DNA of 64,000 nucleotides. It comes from Pyrenopolyporus hunteri (taxonomy: Eukaryota; Ascomycota; Sordariomycetes; Xylariales; Hypoxylaceae). Position 1 is the stretch's first letter; each line of letters starts with the position of its first letter. The notes under the pieces are model-generated. The model was not told the origin of the DNA and ran no database searches. It was given only the letters and a program-made list of their open reading frames with translations. The stretch spans positions 1,364,001 through 1,428,000 of the forward strand of contig CADCXC010000038.1 in the NCBI GenBank assembly GCA_902806595.1, read 5' to 3'. Both the position numbers and the translations under genes were made by a program. Of this stretch, positions 49,241-59,800 are shown one piece after another.

Positions 49241-51702
49241 TGGGTATGCGTATGGATCAGCATATGTATGTATAATCCCAAGGCGAGAGAAAAGGAGCTA
49301 CGTGGCCCATGTTTACCTAGGTATAATGCCATCCTCTATCGCGAGAGGGCATGGATAACATATGTCATCTCAGGCCTCGTAATCGTTACTACCGCGAAAC
49401 ATATTTCCCAAATAGGGAAGCACGATGCGGCATGGGATGGCTCTTCGTCAGCCCGTGCGGCCGTCTGAGGACGGGATTTGAACTCACCATTATAGCCACG
49501 GTGACCCGTCGACCAGTATCTTCGGCGCGGCGTAAGCAGGTTACACACACGTATAAGGCAGCCCGTAAGCAAGCAGTAGGATCCGGAGTGGTAGTCGTCG
49601 ACGAAACCGAGACGCGTGTCAGACAGACCCCAAAATTTGATGTAATCAGCGTCAAACAACATGATATCATCCCAGGCTCGGATGCTATGGTCTCCGCTAA
49701 GGATTCGCCCGCCACTGCCGGCACGACCCTCGCCGCATGGACCGAAGCGCTGCGGCGCCGAAAGGTCGATGGTCGATGGTCGATGGGGGCCGTGACTATA
49801 TTTGGGAGATAACACCTTAAACGTTTAGGCCGACGGACGGTTTCCTAAGCTGGATTTGTGAAGGGGGGTGGATCACAGAAGGATAAGGAGACAGGCAGGC
49901 AGATAGGTACAGATAGACAGACAGGATTCTGGGGTATGATAAAGGTATCATGACTTATGCATTCATTGATTGATTTGGTTCTCATAGCATGCCTTGGTAT
50001 CATCGAGAGTAAGCATAATCATCCCAAACAGCCCGCGTGACGAGGTATCGATATAAGAAAATAGATGGAAATCACATGTTCTCGATGTCATTTCTCCTCC
50101 GAAAAAAAGAAATCAATTTCCCTTCCTAGACATTTCCCTCCCATGTAAGTTGGACGGCTCCGGTGGGCGTGGTACTGTAGCCGCTTGCCCCCTCCCTTGG
50201 CCGCCGTCCAATTCTCTCGTAGACGTACCAAACCATCGTCATCGCCATTCCCAATCAAGACCAACCAAAAAAAGCGCCCGTGCTCCCTAACTCGCGGTCG
50301 TCTAGCTGACTTCTCTTCGTTCAACCAGGGGTATATGTCCGTTGTATCCCGAGTAAGAGAGCAAACAAGGGAAATCCCGCCTTGCCGCGTGCCCGTCCGA
50401 GCACCATAGCAAAGCCGAATCTTTTTTTATCTTTCTCTGCCCTCCCAACATTCCCGGGATATTGGAGAGGAGGGATGATGTGGGGGAGACAAGAAAAAGT
50501 CACCATGGCTCGGGTAGTTCCGTATACCTAGGGCAAAAGGAGAAAAACAACAACAAAAAAATAAAACACCGTAGACCTAGCGCCCCAGTACATGATATGA
50601 TATGATGATGTTCAATTCCCAGCTCTTTATACCGCCCAGAATGACACAGCTGCAAAAAAGAAAAAAAAAATATTGAATAAACCCAAAATGCCCCTGCTTG
50701 TGTTGCTCCGAATGAACTCCAGTTCGCATCCAAATCCTCCCCAAGCCAACGAGAAAGGAATGCCGATCAGGGATGCGTAAGAGGGTAGAAGGAAAAAAAA
50801 GGGACAACGACAAGGTAACCAACGTAAAGCGCATAGGTAGACATAGACATTGCAACAGCGAAAGTGGTACACAGGAGGGTGGTAGTGGTAGTAGTCGTGG
50901 TCAGGGTACATGGCGCAAGTAATCGAGGTGAGCCGTAACGGACAAGATGCGCTGGGAGGAAGAGTAGTAGTACCATAGGAGCCCGTGGTAGGAGTTAGGG
51001 AGAGAGGGAGGGGAAGGGGGGTAGCGAAACGTGCGGTAACGAAGAGTTACAGTGCATTTTGCAGTACATATGCAGCATATATGATACAACCAACGCAGGC
51101 CTCTCGTCCCCAGCGAACAGGACAAGAAGAACCTTGGGAGGAGGTACCTTAAAACAGGGTCACACACCGCACCGTCTCATCGTCAGCCTTGCATGCGGAG
51201 AGGAACAACCCAGGTGAAGGAGTTGTGTCGGTGCTCCGTAGAGACAATTGAGTATAGGGCGAAAATTGGACCTCTCTAGGTGTGCGTGTGCTTTTTTTTT
51301 CTTCTTCTTTTCATGTAAAGTGACCGAGGAGGTTGTGCGCGGAACCGGTGCGGAAAAAGAAGCGCCGGAATGTTGCTGTTTTGGGGTTTTTGCCGTGGCG
51401 TTTTTTTTTTCTTGCTCTCTTCTTGGCGCTCTCCTGCCCTACTATCTCATACATATACACACAACCACGTCTTGACGTAATTGACGGGGGGGAAAGGCAT
51501 AATAGTGAATAGCCCAAGATACGCCTAGAAGACGTTGTCGAGACGAGGTGGGTGTTTAGGGGGGAAATGAGGATGGAATTGGATTGGATTGATCTGATTT
51601 GGTTTGGCCTGGCGAGAAGGCAGTAGCCCGAAGGAACACCCAGACGGATAGCGTTCGTGGGTTTGGCTCCGTGGCTTGCATCCAAGGGAAGGGTGACGGC
51701 GC

Positions 51703-51825
51703 CTAATCGGGACACCGCGGGCAGGCATAGTTGGAACCGCAGTAGTCGTGCGTGCCGAAGTCGACTGCCTTGCAGCAGAACGTGCAGCAGCTGTCGACGA
51801 GAGGTTTATGCTCTTTGACGCACAT
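51703..51825 (-). CDS. Candidate small cysteine-rich protein, 40 aa
   Basis: An ATG at 51825-51823 in the good context GTCACCATG opens a 40-codon frame ending TAG at 51705-51703. The peptide starts MCVKEHKPLVDSCC and has eight cysteines: positions 2, 13, 14, 17, 18, 29, 35 and 38 (CC-x2-CC, then C-x5-C-x2-C). An in-frame TAA lies about 60 nt upstream of the ATG, so it is either a complete small gene or, less likely, an exon. There is no signal peptide. The spacing suggests zinc or other metal binding (a CxxC knuckle, or metallothionein-like) but matches no family I can name. GC-ending codons dominate, as in the real genes of the window, which favours coding. The minus strand downstream is pyrimidine-rich and A-poor for several hundred bases. 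Confidence 0.45.
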   Translation of the reverse strand: MCVKEHKPLVDSCCTFCCKAVDFGTHDYCGSNYACPRCPD

Positions 51826-53748
51826 GGTGACGGACAGGTTCAGCCGAAAGGGGCTTAGATGGAACGAAGCTTAGGATGAGCCTTGAGGGTGTCTTAATCA
51901 ACAGGCCGAGTCGTGTCACTAGGGTCTTCTATGTAGTCGAAACTTCTATCTGGGATGGAAGAAGTGTGATGGTTGTCCCTGACCAAGAGGAACAAGTAAT
52001 AGTTGCGTATGAGGAGAGTCTCTTATATAGTGGTTTGCTTGGGATGAGAATGTGGGTGTGTAGCTTGCGAATACTTATGACGAAGAGGAGTGGGAGGTGA
52101 GCCCTTTAAGTATCACTGTCTAGTCGATGAGACTATTGTTATCCCTATGTACATGTAGGAGGGGTGGGCTATTTGAGTTGGGATGGGACCAACTTTATAT
52201 ATGTCTATGGTGGTGGACGCCTAAGCAAGTGTTGAACCCTTTCTGACGATGGGAAGATAGGACAAGGCCATCGGACTCAACTGTCAGGGCACAGGGTCTG
52301 GGGGGTGATGTGCTAGGGCCAGGGGCAGGGGTAGGGAGCTACGAAGAAGGCGACTAGAAGGAAAGAAAAAAAAGAAAAGAAAAGAAAATTTATGTAGAAT
52401 TACGGAAACGATAAATTAAGCGGTTGATACTTTACCATCGTGGGTAGGCTGCAAGAAAGCTGCCCAATCTTGTTAAAGAAAGCCTAAGATCATTATGTGG
52501 GCTTTTGCACGTCTTTACTATGTAAGAAGAGGGGGGGAAGGGAATCGAGAAAGGGGAAAGGGGGACAAGGGGAAAAAAAAAGAGAGACGAAAAAAAAAAG
52601 GGAAAAAGAAGAAAAAAAAAAGGCACTAAATTTTTTTAATCCTCTATAAGAAAATATTATCACGGAAAATAAAAATACACATAATAAAAAAGTGAGCTAG
52701 ATGGGATTCTGAATATGGGTACCTAGATACCGTTGCATCCAGCGGTGTGGCATGATTTAGGGTCACGAGGCACTTGGACTTTAGGAACGGGATTTTTTGC
52801 TAACTGCGAATTCCTCCATGTATGTACTGCATATTATCTATATGTACGTATATGCACGTAGGCAGCTTAGAAACCCTTGTCGTTGATACGGCACTTGGCC
52901 GTTACCACTCTTTTCACCTTGATGGCTAATGTTTTTGGCCATCATCAACTGGTCAACTGGTCAACTGAATCATCATCATCCATGGATGTTTACATGTATG
53001 TTCTTTTCAGGTAACTAGCTGAGAATAAGCACAGATATTGGGCTTCTAAGCCGAATGTGGCAGAGCCTCCCGCTTACCACCCCGTTCCCCATCGGTAACA
53101 CACTAACAACCATTTCTGGGTTGTGGTTAATAACCCTACGGAGTAGACCTCGAGTTACTCAGTTAGTTACCATTTTCGCTACTTATTTATTTCTCGTTAT
53201 TTTTACGTGTTATATCTTGTCCACGGATAGATGTAGAGTCACGTAATTTGGCAATTACCTGGTGCATACTTGCAAGCGTCTAATGTAAATGTAAAAAAAT
53301 GCGACTTGCGAAAGATCAGAATGTTGAATTGCCATTCTTCTCCTTCTGCAAGGCACCTCACTCATGTGCTCCCACTACACATGTATGACACAGGTCATGA
53401 GGGGATAGACAGCATAGAGGGGAAATGAGGGCAGCCAAAGACAGCGGAGAGTGGCGTTGACAGCAGCTGTAATCTACATATGCAGAAGAGAAAATCGAGG
53501 CTATGGGAAACCGGCGAAAAGAAGGAACGGAAATGCATGATGTTTTCCATCTTGAAATAGGTATCTATACGAGAAAAGGATCGTAGGTAGGGGTCTAGCT
53601 TGGGGGGAGCTTAGCCCAGCCTGACGGATCCGGTCGAAAACATTATAGGTTAGGTGCCTGTATGCACTGCATATGTGAACCTAGGTATGTAATCATCATC
53701 GAGTGCATTCATCCATGTCTATTCTTAGCTTCTTTCTTGGTGCTGCTT

Positions 53749-53805
53749 GCTGCTTGCTGCTGCTACTACTACTACTGCTACTACTACTGCTCCCGCTGCT
53801 GGAGC
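53749..53805. repeat. CTG/CTA trinucleotide repeat
   Basis: Runs of GCTTGCTGC are followed by CTACTA and CTGCTA triplets over about 55 bp. It is non-coding in context; no gene is recognised on either side. Confidence 0.75.
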
Positions 53806-54045
53806 CCTCGCTAGTTGTAGTCGTATGTATTGTACCCTTACCCCCCCATGGGTAGCCTATCGTGCCGCATACGCATGTTCCCTAACCTACCTTGCCTCCT
53901 CAACCTAGGTCCTTGCGATGCGAAGGTGTGATTTCAGGTCTCAGGACAAGCTATCTACGTACGACCAGGTATTCATTTTCCGAATGGAGAGGCGTATGCT
54001 ACACTGAAATTGGATGACTGCATGCATAGAGTATTAGAGAGAACG

Positions 54046-54068
54046 CGAGAGAGAGAGAGAGAGAGAGC
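54046..54068. repeat. GA dinucleotide microsatellite
   Basis: About 11 GA units follow a GAGAGAACGC lead-in. It pairs in composition with the TC tract 420 bp further on but in inverted orientation. Confidence 0.85.
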
Positions 54069-54482
54069 GCTAGGGCCTCGTCACGGAGCATACAGGTCAT
54101 AAAGTGAGATAAGCCCGAAGCTGTCTAGTAGATGCAATTCGTGTCCTGCCGTGAAAGACCCGAGCTCTGTTTCCGCACATGCTCCTCAGTAGTGCTGAAA
54201 TTTGTCATGACATACCATACTGCAAGTCCTCGTAGCAAGTCCTCGCAGCAAGACTCCAACGAGCTGAACTTCTATTCGGTACATTAGCACATACCGGTGG
54301 GCTCAGTAAAGATTGCATAGCCAATTGGCAAACGGTTTAAAGCGGCCACAAGGTAACCTGAGAAGCTGCACTTCACGATTGATTAGTTAAGTGATTTGCT
54401 GTTTGCATACAAGTTGGCAGTAAGTAGCCATTAGGAGCCACAGTCACAGGCCACAACTCCCACGCCGATGGAGCTTCGAATG

Positions 54483-54510
54483 CCCCCCCCTCTCTCTCTC
54501 TCTCTCTCTC
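54483..54510. repeat. C-run followed by TC dinucleotide microsatellite
   Basis: Eight C residues (54483-54490) precede ten TC units (54491-54510). Together with the GA tract at 54046-54068 this makes an inverted pair of homopurine/homopyrimidine tracts. Confidence 0.85.
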
Positions 54511-55138
54511 GTCTCATGGACAAAGGGGCAGCCAAGTGGCTAACATCACCACCCGAACATCATCTCGGCACATGTTGATAGGCACCGTGATTCTCAATAT
54601 GGGGTATGGAGCATTGAGTATGGAGCAAAATGGGGGTACCCGACGGACGAGTTTCATGGCTTCGTCAACCGCCAATTGCTATACAAGCACACTGTATCAG
54701 CCTACCTATCTACCTGCCTACCTAATGTATAGATAGATATTAATTGTTCAATAGAGCGTCAGCATTTGCCCCGGACGGGCCGACGCGTCCGAATTTCGGT
54801 ATGGTACCTCGTGCTTATCTTGTCCCGTAGGCTCCGTAGATATCTCGCAATCTCGCCAGGTATCTCGCCAGGTATCCCGCCAGGTCGACGATGCGACGTG
54901 AGAGCACGTGGGTTGGGAAACCGAGTTTGGGGATATTGGCGCCGCTCTGCTGCAGGATGATGGTGCGCCCTATCTTGGGAGTCTTGGGAGTCTTCTACGT
55001 CAACCCGTCCCTCTGCCCCCCCCGGGCGCTTCTTTCAGGTGGCTTGGCTCGGTTCCATCGGCATTCGCGCTCACTCGTCATTTGCTGCACTTTTCAATAC
55101 CAAGGGCCCCTTCGACCCTGAGGCCAAGCCGTAATACT

Positions 55139-55158
55139 TACCTACCTACCTACCTACC
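55139..55158. repeat. TACC tetranucleotide microsatellite
   Basis: Five consecutive TACC units are present. This is the same tetranucleotide that forms the left arm of the dispersed TACCTAGGTA palindrome. Confidence 0.85.
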
Positions 55159-56182
55159 TTACCCTGGCCGGGCGCCTCTTCGTCCGCCGTTGTACGACTA
55201 TTGAATTCTTTGGCAATTGAAATTGTTTCAGGTTTGCATGTAATAGGCGATGATGTCGATCAAGCTTGTCTGTTTGTCCCGAAGATCATCGCCTGAGTGG
55301 ATTCAAGGGTTCTGATCTCTTCGGCCCTTCGTGCGAGGCGTCAGTGACAATAGCTGGCCCATACCCCACACCGACGAAGCCAAGGGATTTGCTGATCTCG
55401 TCGCCAAATAAGTCAACGTTGTATTTTTCTTGGTACCCTCCCCGTCTGCTTTGCTACATAGGACGCCAACTTTCGTGAACCCGCTCATGCTCGGAAGGCG
55501 GATAGTAAGCGGTGGGGGGAGATGGAGGTCTATAGCGTCGGATGCGACTGAGCGCACAGGCGGCGCCCCGTATCTAACAGCAGAAGCCCCTTCAGCAAGC
55601 CTACCCAACGTGCCTCCGTTCGCTCAAGAAGCGACGGCGATCATAGATCCAACCCAAGCCCACCTCCCGAACGAGCATGTAGATATGTATATGCATATAA
55701 TGAGGGGTGTACGGATGTACAAATCCCATCTTGATGGCATCCAATCAATTCCTTGTCCCGTCGGAACGGTGCAAAATGAGCTACCAACCCTTCTCCACAC
55801 TCATGAAGTCGTGATGGGATCCCGAACGGCCCCCGAACAGGCAATTCGCAACTCCCCCCCAGGTACGTAAGCGGTTAGGTCATGGTCTAATCGGGAGTTG
55901 CTGCCTCGAAGTAGAAAGGGGCAGGTGGCTGCCCGTCATGGGAAGAAGAGGCGGATAGGGCCTGAACAGGACCTGAACAGGATCTAATTGTATTGGACGT
56001 AGGTCCATATTGGGGTGTAATGTATGTACAACATATGTTAGGTAGGCAGACATGGATGTAAGTCGCCCGAGGGGTCACTTGAGCACTACGTATGGGCCCT
56101 ATATCGCTTCTCCGACCCTCCCCTCATCTTTGCTACGTAGAGGGCGTAGTGGTGTTTATTGCTATCGTGATTAGAACCCGAT

Positions 56183-56229
56183 CATGGCCATGGCTATGAC
56201 CATGGCTATGACCATGACCATGACCATGA
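56183..56229. repeat. ATGGCC/ATGACC/ATGGCT hexamer repeat
   Basis: About eight hexamer units with one-base variants run in tandem. The hexamer period leaves frames open on both strands, but no longer open frame is attached. Confidence 0.8.
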
Positions 56230-56745
56230 TGGAGAACTAGTAGGAGCCGACAAGCCGAATCCACTTCTCCGGCTAGGACATCTATCGTACGTGGTGTACC
56301 GCCGCGACGCTACGTTAGCCATCGTCACAATTAGCGCTAAGGCAATCTAGCAACGCTCCAATCAGCAGGCTTCGAGCGGCCTAGTCGAATTGGAAAGACT
56401 CTGCCAGTACGAAGCAATGGGAACTGTCCCCTGGGCGGTGAAGGAGAATCGAACAAGCAGAAGTGCGGGATTGCTGTCAAAGGGATACCGAGCTGTCCTG
56501 AAGCACAGGCGTGAGGGGAAGATGCTGATCGTGATCCCCCAGCTTGGATCTACTACTGACGGCGCCTTTGCAGTGAGGATGATTGCATGTGACGGGATCC
56601 TGCTGTGTAATATGCCAGTTTACATACAAGTGGTCCACCAGGTAGAACAGAAAGAAGCATCCCAATACGTCCGCGATGGCCCGTAGAGCGTACCTACATA
56701 TTTAGGTAGGTAATAAGGTGCGGTTAGGTCGAACGTCTTGTCGAG

Positions 56746-56823
56746 GAGATGAGAGGGGGAGGGGCAAGAAGAGGAGGAGGATGAAGAGGAGAAGGACGAG
56801 GAGGAGAAGGATGAGGAGGGAGG
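56746..56823. repeat. Near-perfect purine (GAG/GAA/GGA) tract
   Basis: About 78 bp consist almost entirely of G and A with a few T/C interruptions, in triplets GAG, GAA and GAT. Long homopurine tracts can adopt triplex (H-DNA) structures. Translated on the plus strand it would be Glu/Lys/Arg-rich, but no enclosing gene is seen. Confidence 0.75.
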
Positions 56824-59800
56824 TATTCTTCCGAGGTTGTAAAATGGATCCTACAAGGTACTTACCTTGGAGGTAGGTACAGTTCCTACATAAGGTAAGG
56901 CACCTACCTCACTCTGGTGGAAACGTATCGCGCAGATGTAGGTACCTACCTGCCCTAAGTACCTCAAAATACTACCTAGGTACCTAGGTGGGTAGGTACC
57001 TAACTTTACTTCATCTGTGGAAAGGTACCAAGGCCAAGGCGAAGGCGACGGATAGATGCATAACCTAAGACCCCAGCCAGCACACGCCGCTCCGGGGCGC
57101 CCCGCGTCCCAGGCTCAGCCTGCCTGGAACGGGCAAACCATACGGCAGGTAGCGGGCATACTAGATACATGTACCTGTGCTACAGTAGAGTGGTAGCGTG
57201 CCGGACAGGTATCCATGTACATAGCTTGTGGCATATATACATGAGAGCCTAGGATAATCCCATTAGGGCATAGAGTTAAAAAAAGATTTTATTAGACGCA
57301 AGAAAAAAGAGAATAATAATAAACCATCTACATATTCGAGTGCCCTAATACCGAACAAGCCAATCCAGGAACTCTCCGGCCACGCTTCATAGGACACAGG
57401 ACACAGAATCCTTCGTCGAACGACAAAGATAACGCTGTCAACCTACTGCTAACCATCTGTTCGACCCTTATTGCAGATTTCGATATCGTCTATCTCCCTC
57501 CCCACGTTTTGGTCAACGTCACTCTTACATATTCATGCACGATGCGCATAGGGATGCATGTAATTATACGTCGATCCGCCTATATGAGCTGCCTCAATGG
57601 CTACCTGCTTTCTGCGGGTCTTTCTTATTTTACTTTTTCTTTATCGCTTTACTGCGTACTATGGTAGCAGTAGAGCCCGTCCGGCCTGTCCTGCCCGTCC
57701 CTGGCTTCGGCTGGGCTGCCCCGTCGCGCCATTATCGTGACCAATTATGTAATCGTTGGCATCGTCGCTTTACCGCCATTGGCGTATGAGGCGTCAAGGA
57801 TATCGTAAAACTTTCCGTGGTGGACGACGACCCCCCCTTGGAACTTTCTCCGTACGCGGAGCACCGGCCATGAGTCAAGCATTTGGAACCGACCATACCA
57901 TAGTAGGTAGTCTCGACTAAAGACACCACAGCCCTAGAGAGGGTTCGAATTTCGATCCCAAGCGAGATTGCCGAGCCAATGTTAGCTGCAGGACCAAACA
58001 ATTTCAACCGCTACCTCCGACTCCCTTCTATGTACGATACGTACAATATGTATAAGCATGCGTGTATGTATGTAGGCGTGTATACCAACACATGTATGTT
58101 AATCAACGGAAAAAATATAGCTACCTACCTAGGTACCTAGCATCAAGCGCGAGGCTCGGTCCCGTCCGAACCGCCCCGGTCACAAAAAGACCCCCCAAGC
58201 CATCCACTGCAGTATAGTCACAGCTAAAGAAGTTAGGAAACCAGGGGGCGCTGAGTATGACCGAGTTATCTCCAAGCTTGGACCTCAGCTGGAAGCCTGT
58301 CACGAAAATACACCACAAGCCACTTCAGAAAGGCGCTTTTACGCAGTTTCTAACCTTGGTAGGTTGGCTATTCACCTTCACCCCAGCCTGGGCGCTTATT
58401 CTCAGATTACTGTCAACTTATTTAATAACTCGATATCAAATGCCAATAATTGCCCTAGGTAGTTTGTCAACAAAAAGGCATCAATCATGGAGCTCTGAAA
58501 CCTACCTGGGTACATACGATGAATCCTAGGTACCTGGGTATTATCTCCGGGAAAACGCCACCGACGATTATGTTTGTCCGTCATACCACAAAGCCTTGGT
58601 GAGCTACGATGATACGCTCAACATACATGGCTCCAGACCGTTGGTTTCCCCGCCGAAAACAAATAATAGCTCAAGTATGAGTGCTAGGGTATTGGCGCCG
58701 GGGAATGGGAGTTGAATGTAACTGCGTTCCCTTAGAGTGGTGTTCCGATTTTCACGGCCTCGTCTCCTCTTCCCCAGAGGCACCACCTACTGAGCATCCC
58801 ACGACGCCAAGATGGGCGAGGCGCTAAACAAGTTACCTTCTACGGTCTACGGACGTTCAGAGTCCTACCATGACATCATCGAGAGACCTTTATCGCGGTG
58901 GATTATTGGGATGAGTTTGGACATAGACGGGTCCGAACTCCACAGCGGTTTATCACGGATAGGACCGTCTTGCAGGGCCCTACATGAGCTGTCCGCCATT
59001 GGCCAGCTTCAGGGATCTAGAGGGAGAACAAATGCATACCTAATCATTCGAGCCCTGCCATCTACGGCCAACCAATCCGATCAAGTGAGGCCCATCTAGC
59101 GCTGGATGCTAATTTACAACGGCTAGCTCTACGGAGTCTTATAAGCATTGCAACCACTATGTGCATACGGTATTCCTGGGAGGTAATATCTAAATAGGGC
59201 AGGACGATACCTTAAAAGGATATATCACACGTAATATATCTTTTAGGTCTCGTACCCCAGTCACTCTCGAAGCAGCCTCTCCGTCAAGATCTGACATCTT
59301 ACCTGTACCCAAACGGAAGCTTAAGACTATGTGAAGCCTCCCGCGAGAAAAGGCCGTGGGCGAATTTAGCTGCGTGTCGGTCTCTGATAGGTACGACTGT
59401 CTACTGATGGCACTAGCCGTCGGTCATGAGAACTAAGCAAACGCGGAGGAAAATCCGTCTCTTGCGCAACTAGAGTTGGCAATGGCATCCTCTCCCCTCC
59501 CGATTTTCTCCGTCAGTGATTCGGGCGAAGAAGGCTTTGTTCGACGTCTGAGGGAACCCTGGCTAACCTATCGGTTCATTAATTGGACCTGGCAGCTAAT
59601 GCACCCCTTTGAACATTTTTCGAACGATGCTGGCTGACTCTACCGTGGTTCTCGTAAGATAGGCTCTGCAGGCACGCCAAGTCGCAGATTTGCAGTGTGC
59701 TTCTGCGCATTGATCAAAGCGCATCTGCCTTCCTGAAGTGGTCCACATCGTTAAGGAGTTCACTTATGAAATGGAAATTTCTGCGGCCTTGGCGGTCAAG

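Larger units (their letters stand above)
46028..51702. other. 5.7-kb gene-sparse region downstream of exo70
   Basis: No gene is recognised. Content includes a G-run just after the exo70 stop, a 10-bp-period tract (47115-47155), CGTA/TATG tracts (48360-48420, 49219-49240), one TACCTAGGTA (49314), and overlapping open frames on both strands at 49336-49815. The minus strand of about 51480-51700 is pyrimidine-rich, like fungal leaders or 3' UTRs next to the small cysteine-rich frame. Confidence 0.5.

Noticed and set aside
49441..49510. tRNA-like T-arm (GAGTTCAAATCCC on the minus strand) with a box A-like TGGCTATAATGG just upstream
   Set aside because: Box A lies directly next to the T-loop with no room for D, anticodon and variable arms, the acceptor stem has no partner, and the T-stem has a mismatch.
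49336..49815. Open frames of about 155 codons on both strands over the same interval
   Set aside because: They mirror each other, match no family and include simple-repeat residues (a GGTCGAT triplication).
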